A stretch of 64,000 nt of DNA from VXNE01 sp963664635 (GTDB lineage: Bacteria; Pseudomonadota; Gammaproteobacteria; Pseudomonadales; Azotimanducaceae). Below the pieces are notes generated by a model, which was not told where the DNA came from, searched no databases, and was given only the letters and a program-made list of their open reading frames with translations. Within the stretch, counting starts at the first letter, position 1; each line of letters opens with the position of its first letter. Shown in pieces: positions 8,750-16,698 of the stretch. The translations under genes and the position numbers were made by a program. Location of the stretch: NCBI GenBank assembly GCA_963664635.1, contig OY761542.1:3038001-3102000 (forward strand), in the 5' to 3' direction.

Positions 8750-11173
8750 TCAGGCGCGCAAGCGGAGGTTGGCCGGATCGTAGACCGGGGCTTCGCGTAT
8801 CGTCACCTGCCGCCGCTGGCCGAGCACGTCGACCGTCAACGCGTCGCCCGGGCCGGCGAGCGACGGCGGGACGTAGCCGAAGCCGAGACTCTGACCCACG
8901 GCGTGGCCATAGCCGCCGGTGGTGGTCACCCCCACGCAGCGGTCGCCGGCGAAGATCGGCTCCCCGCCCTGCACGTCCGCATCGCCCGGGTCGAGGCTGA
9001 AGTAGATCAGTTGCAGCGTGCGGTCTTCGTTTTCCAGAGAGCGCAGGGTCGCTTCGCGGCCGATGAAGTCGCCCTTGTCCAACTTGACGAAGCGCTCCAT
9101 GGCCGCCTCGATCATGGTGACTTCGTTGGTCAGTTCCGCGCCCCAACTGCGGTAGGCCTTTTCCAGCCTCAGGCTGTTGACCGCATAGAGGCCGAAGTTG
9201 CGGATGCCGAACTCCGCGCCGGCTTCCGTCAGAGCATCGTACAGCGCCTCCATGTGCTCCATCGCCGGGTGCAGCTCCCAGCCGAGTTCGCCCACGTAGT
9301 TCACCCGTAGTGTCCGGACCGGCATGCCGGCGATGTCGATCTCCCTGGCCGTCAACCAGCGAAAGGCGCTGTTGTCCAGGGGCGCGTCCGTGAGCCGCGC
9401 CAGCACTTCCCGGGCCCGCGGCCCGGCCAGCACCAGCACGCCGCGCCGGTCCGTCACATCGTCGACGCTAACCTGTTCGTCCGCGCGCCGGCCCTGCCGC
9501 AGGTGGTCCAGGTCGCGCAGTTCGGCGCCGGCGGCGGAGAGCACGTAGAAGGCGTCGTCGTCGAGACAGGTGACGGTCACTTCCGCGGCGATGCGCCCGC
9601 GTGCGGAAAGCACGTGCGTGAGCCCAATCCTGTTGCGCCCCGGTATCCGGTTCGCACACAGCCGATCCAGCATCGCGCGCGCGTCGCGGCCCGTCACGTC
9701 GTACTTGGCGAACCCGGAGAGATCCAGGATGCCAACCTGCTCGCGCACCGCCAGGCACTCTGCCCGCACCAGCTCGAACACGTTGTTGTGGCGGAAGCCG
9801 TATTGTTCCTCGCGGCCGTCCACCGAGAACCACTTGGGGCGCTCCCAGCCGAAGGTTTCGGTATGGACGCAGCCCTGTGCCTTCAGCTTGTCGTACAGCG
9901 GGCTGGTCCGGCACCGGCGGGCCGCCGGCAGTTCTTCCCCCGGCAGCGCCGTGGCGTAGGTCCTGGCGTAGTCCTGGCGACCCCTGGCCCCCATGTAGCC
10001 GGCGTCGGCGAACACGCCGAAGCGCCGCGGATCGAAGCCGGTCATGTTGATTTCGGAGTCGCCATGCAGCATCCACTGGGCCAGGTACTTGCCGCTGCCG
10101 GCGCCCTGGGCGATGCCGAAGGACGAGCCGCAGCAGAGCCAGAAATTCTCAAGCCCGGCCACGGGGCCGAGCAGCGGCAGCCCGTCGGGGCTGTGCGAGA
10201 TCGCCCCGTTGACGATGCGCCGGATGCCGGCCGGCTCGAAGATCGGCATGCGCTCCATGGCGCGGCCGAGCCAGGGCATCAGGCGCTCGAGATCGTCGGA
10301 AAACAGTTCGCTGTCGGATTCCCAGGGCGGCAGTCCGCCTGGCGGCCAGGCTTCGGCGAGCCCCGCACCCTCGTAGATGCCGACCAGGCCCGACCGCTGC
10401 TCCTGGCGCAGGTAGGCGGAGGCGTACGGGTCGCGGGTCACGGGGAGTTCGGCGCTTCTGTCGGCCAGTTCCGGCACCGGTCCCGAGACGAGATAGTGGT
10501 GCTGGATGTTGCAGATGGGCAGGTCGGCTCCCACCATCTGCGCCACCTGCCGGGCGTAGCAGCCGGCGGCGTTGACCACGGTCTCCGCAACGACGCGGCC
10601 CTGTTCGGTCACCAGTTCCCATTCGCCCCCCGGCAGCGCGTTGATGTCGGTCACCCGGTTGTGCCGCACAATCCTGGCGCCGAGGTCGCGCGCGCCCCGG
10701 GCCATGGCGTTGCACAGCCCGGACGGGTCGGCGTGGCCGTCGTCCCGGGTCCAGGCACCGGCCAGCACGCCGTCGGTCGAGATGAAGGGGTTCAACTCGG
10801 TGATCTTCCCGACGTCGACGATCTCCATGTGGTAGCCGACGTTGGCGGCGATTCCGCGCAGATAGCGGAACCAGTCAAGATCCCGTTGGGTGAGGGCGAA
10901 GCGGACGCTGCCGCAGCCATGCCAGCCAACCGCCTGACCGGTCAGCCGCTCCAGCTTCCGGTACAGGGCGACGCCGTATTCGTGAATCTTGGCGAGGTTG
11001 TAGTTGCCGACCAGATTCGGGCATTGACCTGCGGCGTGCCAGGTCGAGCCCGACGTCAACTCGCCCTTCTCGATCAGCAGGACATCGTCGCACCCCTCCG
11101 CCGCGAGGTGGTACAGCAGGCCGACGCCCATGATGCCGCCGCCGACGATGACAATGCGAGCCTGGTCGTCCAT
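8750..11173 (-). CDS. Dimethylglycine/sarcosine dehydrogenase-like flavoprotein (second copy)
   Basis: An 807-residue paralogue of its downstream neighbour with the same layout: FAD-binding IVIVGGGIMGVG near residue 7, the SGSTWHAAGQCPNL block with the likely FAD-linking His, a DAO domain to about 420, then GcvT and GcvT-C domains. Expected chemistry is oxidative N-demethylation with formaldehyde or methylene-THF formation. Unlike its neighbour it starts directly before the Rossmann motif, with no extension. It heads a two-gene leftward unit and is separated from the divergent corrinoid operon only by a VOC gene. That position supports a shared pathway of betaine, dimethylglycine and sarcosine breakdown, which is inference from context. 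Confidence 0.85.
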   Translation of the reverse strand: MDDQARIVIVGGGIMGVGLLYHLAAEGCDDVLLIEKGELTSGSTWHAAGQCPNLVGNYNLAKIHEYGVALYRKLERLTGQAVGWHGCGSVRFALTQRDLDWFRYLRGIAANVGYHMEIVDVGKITELNPFISTDGVLAGAWTRDDGHADPSGLCNAMARGARDLGARIVRHNRVTDINALPGGEWELVTEQGRVVAETVVNAAGCYARQVAQMVGADLPICNIQHHYLVSGPVPELADRSAELPVTRDPYASAYLRQEQRSGLVGIYEGAGLAEAWPPGGLPPWESDSELFSDDLERLMPWLGRAMERMPIFEPAGIRRIVNGAISHSPDGLPLLGPVAGLENFWLCCGSSFGIAQGAGSGKYLAQWMLHGDSEINMTGFDPRRFGVFADAGYMGARGRQDYARTYATALPGEELPAARRCRTSPLYDKLKAQGCVHTETFGWERPKWFSVDGREEQYGFRHNNVFELVRAECLAVREQVGILDLSGFAKYDVTGRDARAMLDRLCANRIPGRNRIGLTHVLSARGRIAAEVTVTCLDDDAFYVLSAAGAELRDLDHLRQGRRADEQVSVDDVTDRRGVLVLAGPRAREVLARLTDAPLDNSAFRWLTAREIDIAGMPVRTLRVNYVGELGWELHPAMEHMEALYDALTEAGAEFGIRNFGLYAVNSLRLEKAYRSWGAELTNEVTMIEAAMERFVKLDKGDFIGREATLRSLENEDRTLQLIYFSLDPGDADVQGGEPIFAGDRCVGVTTTGGYGHAVGQSLGFGYVPPSLAGPGDALTVDVLGQRRQVTIREAPVYDPANLRLRA

Positions 11174-11316
11174 GCGGTGATCCGGCCGCCGATGGCTACG
11201 GCCGCATTCTCACGGCTGTTCGGGTCGACTGGCAACACGATTCGCGGGCCAAAGACGACGCCGATGGGCGCTAAACGCGACCCCAACGTGTCGCCGATAC
11301 TCGATGGCGCCCGGGG

Positions 11317-11745
11317 TCAACCGTCGCCGGTGTCTTCCTTCGCTGCGGGCTGGATGAACTCCAGGGAGATCCCGCAGGCGTCCCTTGGATGCACGAAGGC
11401 GACTCGATTGCCATGGAATTCCCGATCGCTGGCGAACTCTATTCCCTCTTCTCTGAAGACCTCTTTTGTGTAGTCCATGTCGTCCACCGCAAAACAGATT
11501 GAGTCGATGCCTTCACCGTGCTTCTCGATGACCTTGGCCAATCTGCCATCCGGGTCGGTGGGCACCAGCACGTCGAACACCACGCCCCCCAGATGCACGT
11601 GAGCGCCTTCGAAATCACCGATGGTGTTGGTGCCGCGATCCGGTCCGGGCTCACCGCCGAGAACATCCCGCAGCAGGGTGTTGATCCGGTCCTTCGAGCG
11701 GACGCGGATATTGATCTTCATGACGCTGGATATGGGGTCCGGCAC
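11317..11745 (-). CDS. VOC family protein (glyoxalase/epimerase-like)
   Basis: A 142-residue single-domain vicinal-oxygen-chelate protein. The pattern KINIRVRSKDRINTLLRDVLG, then FDVLVPTDPDGRLAKVIEKHGEGID, and the end FVHPRDACGISLEFIQP matches methylmalonyl-CoA epimerase or glyoxalase-like members. The metal-binding His and Glu are visible in the last block (HPRDACGISLEF). The start is a GTG with AGAGGAA upstream; the open frame extends further but has no signal. It is transcribed divergently from the corrinoid operon and lies 143 nt downstream of the flavoprotein genes. The exact reaction cannot be assigned. Confidence 0.75.
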   Translation of the reverse strand: MPDPISSVMKINIRVRSKDRINTLLRDVLGGEPGPDRGTNTIGDFEGAHVHLGGVVFDVLVPTDPDGRLAKVIEKHGEGIDSICFAVDDMDYTKEVFREEGIEFASDREFHGNRVAFVHPRDACGISLEFIQPAAKEDTGDG

Positions 11746-11990
11746 CGTAGTTTCCTCTTGTCGGATGGCGAGTTCGGCCGAGCATACCCCGGCTCGCCTG
11801 GACGAGTCGCCGGGCGACCGCCCGATCAGTGGCGGCGCGGCGCCGGGCGAAGTCGCGCCTGGTGCTATGACATGTCGTGATTCGTATCTCCGCGGGTTTC
11901 CGCCGGACCTATACTCGCCGCGCCACTTGGGTTTCCGGCCAGGAACCACCGAGCTTTCGCATCAGGAACCTGGTGTTTGGAGGCGGTTGC

Positions 11991-12707
11991 ATGAGCGACG
12001 GCAGGGACGCGGCTCCCGAGCAGGAGGACGACCTCGTCCTCTCCGAACTCGACGACGAAGAACTCGTCGAGCAGATGCACGACGACCTGTACGACGGCCT
12101 CAGGGACGAGATCGTGGAGGGCACGGAGATCCTGCTCGAGCGGGGCTGGGCGGCGGACAAGGTCCTGAACGACGCCCTGGTGGGCGGCATGCAGATCGTC
12201 GGCATCGACTTTCGCGACGGCATCCTGTTCGTACCCGAGGTGCTGCTGGCCGCCAACGCCATGAAGGGCGGCATGGCCGTACTGCGGCCGTTGCTGGCGG
12301 AGACGGGCGCCAAGCCGGTCGGCAAGATGGTGATCGGCACCGTCAAGGGCGACATCCACGACATCGGCAAGAATCTGGTCGGCATGATGATGGAGGGCGC
12401 CGGTTTCGAGGTCGTCGATATCGGCGTCAACAACGGCATCGAGGAGTTCCTGGCCGCCCTGCGGGAGCACAGCCCGGACATTCTCGGCATGTCGGCCCTG
12501 CTGACCACCACCATGCCGTACATGAAGGTCGTCATCGACGAACTGGTGGCCCAGTCCATCCGCGACGACTACATCGTGCTGGTCGGCGGCGCGCCGCTGA
12601 ACGAGGAATTCGGCGCGGCGGTGGGCGCCGATGCCTATTGCCGGGATGCCGCCACTGCCGTGGAGACCGCCACCGAACTGATGCGCAAGAGGCACAACTA
12701 CGCATGA
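11991..12707 (+). CDS. Corrinoid (cobalamin-binding) protein of a methyltransferase system
   Basis: A 238-residue MtbC/MtgC-type corrinoid protein. It has an N-terminal helical cap domain and a B12-binding Rossmann domain with the base-off signature DIHDIGKNLVG, followed by SALLTTTMPYMK and the GGAPLNEEFG motif. It carries the methyl group between the MttB-family enzyme and the methyl-THF methyltransferase encoded downstream. GGAGG precedes the ATG at 11991. It is the first gene of a six-gene operon, and a TATACT at 11910-11915 is a possible -10 box. Its stop overlaps the next start by ATGA. The role is firm; the substrate depends on the partner methyltransferase. Confidence 0.9.
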   Translation: MSDGRDAAPEQEDDLVLSELDDEELVEQMHDDLYDGLRDEIVEGTEILLERGWAADKVLNDALVGGMQIVGIDFRDGILFVPEVLLAANAMKGGMAVLRPLLAETGAKPVGKMVIGTVKGDIHDIGKNLVGMMMEGAGFEVVDIGVNNGIEEFLAALREHSPDILGMSALLTTTMPYMKVVIDELVAQSIRDDYIVLVGGAPLNEEFGAAVGADAYCRDAATAVETATELMRKRHNYA

Positions 12708-13363
12708 GCAACGCCGGGACAAAGAAGTCCGCGCCGGCCCGGGCCAAACCCGTGCTCGTGATCGCTTGCGGCGCGCTCGGCCGGGAGCTGCACGCGATTC
12801 GGCAGGCCAACGGCTGGGACCACTTGCACATCCGTTGCCTGGACCCGGCCCTGCACCTTCGTCCGGCCCGGATCGCGCCCCGGCTGCGCGCCGAACTCGA
12901 GCGCGCGCTCGGCTCGGGGGGCGGGGGTGGCGGGCATAAGGGCTACGACCGCATCTTCGTCGGCTACGCCGATTGCGGCAGCTACGGCGGGATCGACGGC
13001 GTACTGGCGGACTTCCCCGGCGTGGAGCGTCTGCCGGGGCTGCACTGCTACGATGTCTTCGCCGGCGCCGAGCGCATCGAACGCCTGGCCGACGACGAGC
13101 CGGGCACGTTCTACCTCACCGATTTCCTGGTGCGTTTCTTCGACCGCCTCGTCGTCGAGACCCTGGGGCTCGACCGCCATCCGGAACTGCGGGACGCCTT
13201 CTTCGGCAACTACCGGCGCCTGACCTACCTGTCGCAGACGCGGGACCCCGAGCTCCTCGCCGGGGCGAGAGCCGCCGCGGCCCGGCTGGGCCTCCAGTTC
13301 ACCCACGTTCACACCGGCTACGGCGCCCTGGAAAGCCGCGTCGCCCGGCTGGCCGAGGCGTGA
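12704..13363 (+). CDS. DUF1638 domain protein
   Basis: A 219-residue protein with the DUF1638 start pattern VLVIACGALGRELHAIR and LDPALHLRPARIAPRLRAEL, and an internal FVGYADCGSYGGIDG motif. DUF1638 proteins are found in corrinoid methyltransferase clusters of proteobacteria; their biochemical role is unknown. Conserved Cys and His residues suggest metal or corrinoid contact, which is inference. A Gly-rich stretch (SGGGGGGHKG) near residue 72 is probably a loop expansion. Translation is coupled to the corrinoid protein by a four-base ATGA overlap. Confidence 0.8.
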   Translation: MSNAGTKKSAPARAKPVLVIACGALGRELHAIRQANGWDHLHIRCLDPALHLRPARIAPRLRAELERALGSGGGGGGHKGYDRIFVGYADCGSYGGIDGVLADFPGVERLPGLHCYDVFAGAERIERLADDEPGTFYLTDFLVRFFDRLVVETLGLDRHPELRDAFFGNYRRLTYLSQTRDPELLAGARAAAARLGLQFTHVHTGYGALESRVARLAEA

Positions 13364-13366
13364 CGC

Positions 13367-13684
13367 GTGGACGCCGTCCTGATGCGGTGGCGCGACATTC
13401 CGTCGCAGATCGTCGTCAGGCAGGGTAGACGGCGGGCCAAGGTGCTGTTGAGCGCGCGCTTTCAGAGCGCGATCGACCGCGCCGCCATGCGGGCGAAGAA
13501 GCGCAGCGCCGACGCGTACATCGACGAATGGGCGCGCGACCCGATCGCGCCGGAGGCGGACGACGGGACGGATCTGCAGGCGGTCGCCGACCGGCTGGCC
13601 GCCCGGATCGAAGCGGACTATTCCGACACGCGGCTGTTGGCGCTCATCCGCAACCACGGTTTGCAGGATGGGGCTCCCTCATGA
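13367..13684 (+). CDS. Small virulence-factor-like protein
   Basis: A 105-residue basic protein starting VDAVLMRWRDIPSQIVVRQG from a GTG 3 nt after the DUF1638 stop. It resembles the short 'virulence factor' family that accompanies methyl-THF methyltransferase genes: a WRDIPSQV-type start, then an RRRAKVLLSARFQSAIDRAAM helix, then DAYIDEWARD. No catalytic function is known for the family, and the family name should not be read as evidence of pathogenicity. Its stop overlaps the start of the methyltransferase by ATGA. Confidence 0.7.
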   Translation: MDAVLMRWRDIPSQIVVRQGRRRAKVLLSARFQSAIDRAAMRAKKRSADAYIDEWARDPIAPEADDGTDLQAVADRLAARIEADYSDTRLLALIRNHGLQDGAPS

Positions 13685-14586
13685 CGGACACGGTGGTCGC
13701 TTCCGCGAGCCGGGAAGTGGTGATCGGCTTCGACCGGCACTTCGTGGTCATCGGCGAGCGCATCAACCCGACCGGGCGCAAGATCCTGGCGGCGGAAATG
13801 AAAGCGGGTGACTACCACCGCGTGGTCGACGACGCCCTCGCGCAGGTTGCGGCCGGCGCCCACATGCTGGACGTCAACGCCGGCATCCCCCTGGCGGATG
13901 AACCGGCCATGCTCGCCGGGGCCGTCGAACTGGTGCAGTCGGTGACCGACGTGCCCCTGTCCATCGACTCCTCCATCGTCGCCGCGCTGGAAGCCGGCCT
14001 TGCGGTCTATCGGGGCAAGGCGCTGGTCAACTCGGTCACCGGCGAGGAGGAACGGCTGGAGTCCGTGCTGCCCCTGGTGGCCCGGCACGGCGCCGCGGTG
14101 GTCGCCATCTCCAACGACGAAACCGGGATCTCCGAGGACCCCGACGTGCGCTTCGAGGTGGCGCGGAAGATCGTCGAGCGGGCACGGGACCACGGCATTG
14201 CCCCCAGCGACGTCATGGTCGACCCGCTGGTGATGCCGATCGGCGCGATCAACTCCGCCGGCCGGCAGGTCATGCGCCTGGTCGGCCGCCTGCGCAGCGA
14301 ATTGCAGGTCAATACCACCTGCGGCGCGTCCAACGTGAGTTTCGGGCTGCCCAATCGAAACGGCATCAACAGCGCCTTTCTCACCATGGCGATCGGCGCG
14401 GGCCTGACGTCCGCGATCACCAACCCGCTGCATGCCGAGGTCATGCAGGCCGTTCTCGGCGCCGACGTCATGATGGGCAAGGATCCCGATTGCGCGCGCT
14501 GGATCCGCAAGTACCGCGACGCCGGGGCGTCGGCCGGGACACAGGGCAACCGGCGCGACCGGCCCCGGCGCCGCCGGCGCGCCTGA
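13681..14586 (+). CDS. Methyltetrahydrofolate:corrinoid methyltransferase
   Basis: A 301-residue pterin-binding TIM-barrel protein (DHPS/MeTr type). Visible blocks are FVVIGERINPTGRK, AAGAHMLDVNAGIP, PLSIDSS, ALVNSVTGEE, DPLVMPIG and the final CGASNVSFGLPNR, the usual order for AcsE/MtgA-like enzymes. It transfers the methyl group between methyl-corrinoid and tetrahydrofolate, linking demethylation to C1 metabolism. The C-terminus ends in an Arg-rich tail. The ATG overlaps the preceding stop by four bases. Within the operon it is the partner of the corrinoid protein at 11991. Confidence 0.88.
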   Translation: MTDTVVASASREVVIGFDRHFVVIGERINPTGRKILAAEMKAGDYHRVVDDALAQVAAGAHMLDVNAGIPLADEPAMLAGAVELVQSVTDVPLSIDSSIVAALEAGLAVYRGKALVNSVTGEEERLESVLPLVARHGAAVVAISNDETGISEDPDVRFEVARKIVERARDHGIAPSDVMVDPLVMPIGAINSAGRQVMRLVGRLRSELQVNTTCGASNVSFGLPNRNGINSAFLTMAIGAGLTSAITNPLHAEVMQAVLGADVMMGKDPDCARWIRKYRDAGASAGTQGNRRDRPRRRRRA

Positions 14587-14596
14587 ACCGGGGCGT

Positions 14597-16687
14597 GTGG
14601 CGGACATGGCAACGGTAGCCGACCGCCAGGCCCGGGTGATCTTCACGCCGTCCGGCCGGCGGGGCGAGTTCCCGCTCGGCACACCCGTGCTCCAGGCGGC
14701 GTGGGAACTCGGCGTCGACATCGCCTCCATCTGCGGCGGCCGCGGGCTGTGCGGGCGTTGCCGGGTCGTATGCGGAGAGGGCAGCTTTCCCAAGCACGGC
14801 ATCGTTTCCGGGCCGGAACACCTCTCGCCCTCCGGGGTCGCCGAAACCCGTTTCGGAGAGCGCAACCGGCCGCTCGCGGCGGGCCACCGCCTGAGTTGCC
14901 AGGCCAAGATCGAGGGCGATCTCCTGATCGACGTGCCGCCGGAGAGCCAGGTGCATCGCCAGGTGGTGCGCAAGGACGCGGACGCGCGCCCCATCCGCCT
15001 GGATCCGGTGATTCGTCTCCACCTGGTGGACGTCGCGCCCGCGGATCTCGGGGCCCCGGGCAGCGACCTGACGCGCCTGCTCAAGGCCCTGGACACACAA
15101 TGGGACCTGCAACCCGCATTTCCGGCGGCGTTGCTGCCGGAGCTGCAGCGCCTGCTGCGCGCCGGCGAGTGGTCGGTGACGGTGGCCGTGCACCAGGATG
15201 CGGAAGTCCTCGCCGTCTGGCCAGGTTTGCGGGAGCGCATCTACGGCGTGGCGATCGACGTCGGGTCGACCACCATCGCGGCCCATCTGTGCGACCTCGG
15301 CAGCGGCGACGTGCTCTGTTCGAACGGCATGATGAATCCCCAGATCCGCTTCGGCGAGGACCTGATGAGCCGGGTCTCCTACGTCATGATGCACCCGGAA
15401 GGCAGCGTCGAACTGACGCGGGAGGTGCGCAGGGCCGTCAACGAACTCGTGGCCGGAACGGCGGCGGACGCGGGCATCGACCCGCGGGACATCCTCGGCC
15501 TGACGTTCGTGTGCAACCCGATCATGCATCACCTGCTGCTCGGCATCAGCCCGGTGGAGCTCGGCGGGGCGCCCTTCGCCCTGGCGGTGGAGGAGTCCGT
15601 GCACTTGCCGGCGCGCGACCTTGGCCTCGAGGTCAATCCGGGCACCGTGGCCTATGCGCTGCCCTGCATCGCCGGTCACGTCGGCGCCGACACGGCCGGG
15701 GTCATGCTGTGCGAGGAACCCTACCGGAACCGGGCGGTGAGCCTGCTGGTGGACATTGGCACCAATGCGGAAATCGTGCTCGGCAACGACCAGCGCCTGC
15801 TGGCCTGCTCCAGCCCGACCGGCCCCGCCTTCGAAGGCGCCCAGGTCAGCGCCGGCCAGCGCGCTGCCCCCGGCGCCATCGAACGGGTGCGGATCGACCC
15901 GGCGACGCTGGAGACGCGGATTCGCGTGATCGGCTCCGAACTGTGGTCCGACGAGCCGGGGTTCGCGGACGCGCTGCCGGCGCAGGGCGTCACCGGCATC
16001 TGCGGCTCCGGGATCATCGAGGCGGTGGTGGAGATGTGGCTGGCAAGCATCCTCACCGCCGACGGGGTGATCGACGGCTCCCAGGCCGGCCGCACGCCGC
16101 GCCTGGTTCGCGATGGCCGCACGTTCTCCTTCGCTCTTCATGGCGAGCAGGTCAGGGTCACGCAGACCGACGTGCGTCAGATCCAACTCGCCAAGGCGGC
16201 CCTGTATGCCGGCATCCGGCTGCTGATGGATCGGCTTGGAGTGACGTCGGTGGATCGCATACGCCTCGCCGGCGCCTTCGGCAGCCACATCGACGTGCGC
16301 TACGCGATGGCCCTCGGCATGATTCCGGGCTGTGCGCCAGACGCGGTTTCGGCGGCCGGTAACGCGGCCGGCCACGGCGCCAGGATCGCCCTGTTGAACC
16401 GGGCCGCCCGGCGCGAGATCGAGTCGGTGGTCAAGGGCGTGGAAAGGGTGGAGACGGCCATCGAGCCGAAGTTCCAGGCGTACTTCGTCGATGCCATGGC
16501 GATACCGCATGGGGCGGACGCATTGGCCCGCCTCGGCGACCTCTTCCCCGACCGGGACACACGCCGTCCCGGGGACCCGGACCGGGACACACGCCATCTC
16601 GCTCCCGGCCCCGACCGGCCGGCCAGCGCGCGCCGCCGGCGCTCACGAAGGAAGATCGCCCCCCAACGGCAACTGGATTCAAGCTAG
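14597..16687 (+). CDS. Corrinoid-protein reductive activator (ASKHA, 2Fe-2S; RACo/DUF4445 type)
   Basis: A 696-residue protein. The N-terminal plant-type ferredoxin domain has Cys46, Cys52, Cys55 and Cys101. It is followed by a linker, an ASKHA ATPase region (VAIDVGSTTIAAHL, LVDIGTNAEIVLG) and the LAGAFGSHID block near the end. Such proteins reduce inactive Co(II) corrinoid back to Co(I), using ATP hydrolysis to drive the transfer. The start is a GTG; an ATG three codons later is an alternative. The last 50 residues (DRDTRRPGDPDRDTRHLAPG onward) come from a short GGGACAC-containing tandem repeat and look like a non-homologous tail. It lies between the methyl-THF methyltransferase and the MttB gene. 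Confidence 0.85.
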   Translation: MADMATVADRQARVIFTPSGRRGEFPLGTPVLQAAWELGVDIASICGGRGLCGRCRVVCGEGSFPKHGIVSGPEHLSPSGVAETRFGERNRPLAAGHRLSCQAKIEGDLLIDVPPESQVHRQVVRKDADARPIRLDPVIRLHLVDVAPADLGAPGSDLTRLLKALDTQWDLQPAFPAALLPELQRLLRAGEWSVTVAVHQDAEVLAVWPGLRERIYGVAIDVGSTTIAAHLCDLGSGDVLCSNGMMNPQIRFGEDLMSRVSYVMMHPEGSVELTREVRRAVNELVAGTAADAGIDPRDILGLTFVCNPIMHHLLLGISPVELGGAPFALAVEESVHLPARDLGLEVNPGTVAYALPCIAGHVGADTAGVMLCEEPYRNRAVSLLVDIGTNAEIVLGNDQRLLACSSPTGPAFEGAQVSAGQRAAPGAIERVRIDPATLETRIRVIGSELWSDEPGFADALPAQGVTGICGSGIIEAVVEMWLASILTADGVIDGSQAGRTPRLVRDGRTFSFALHGEQVRVTQTDVRQIQLAKAALYAGIRLLMDRLGVTSVDRIRLAGAFGSHIDVRYAMALGMIPGCAPDAVSAAGNAAGHGARIALLNRAARREIESVVKGVERVETAIEPKFQAYFVDAMAIPHGADALARLGDLFPDRDTRRPGDPDRDTRHLAPGPDRPASARRRRSRRKIAPQRQLDSS
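16550..16612. repeat. GGGACACAC tandem repeat in the 3' end of the activator gene
   Basis: Two copies of GACCGGGACACACGCC lie about 35 bp apart within the final codons of the corrinoid activator. They belong to the same GTGTCC-core repeat type seen between genes elsewhere in the window. Confidence 0.6.
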
Positions 16688-16698
16688 GGAGGACTGCC

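Noticed and set aside
9503..11473. Long open frame on the plus strand opposite the flavoprotein genes
   Set aside because: It is antisense to a clear FAD/GcvT protein, lacks a ribosome site and has composition typical of a GC-rich shadow frame.
11746..11990. Cobalamin riboswitch upstream of the corrinoid operon
   Set aside because: No B12-box or matching stem arrangement was found in the divergent gap; only a possible TATACT -10 box is seen.
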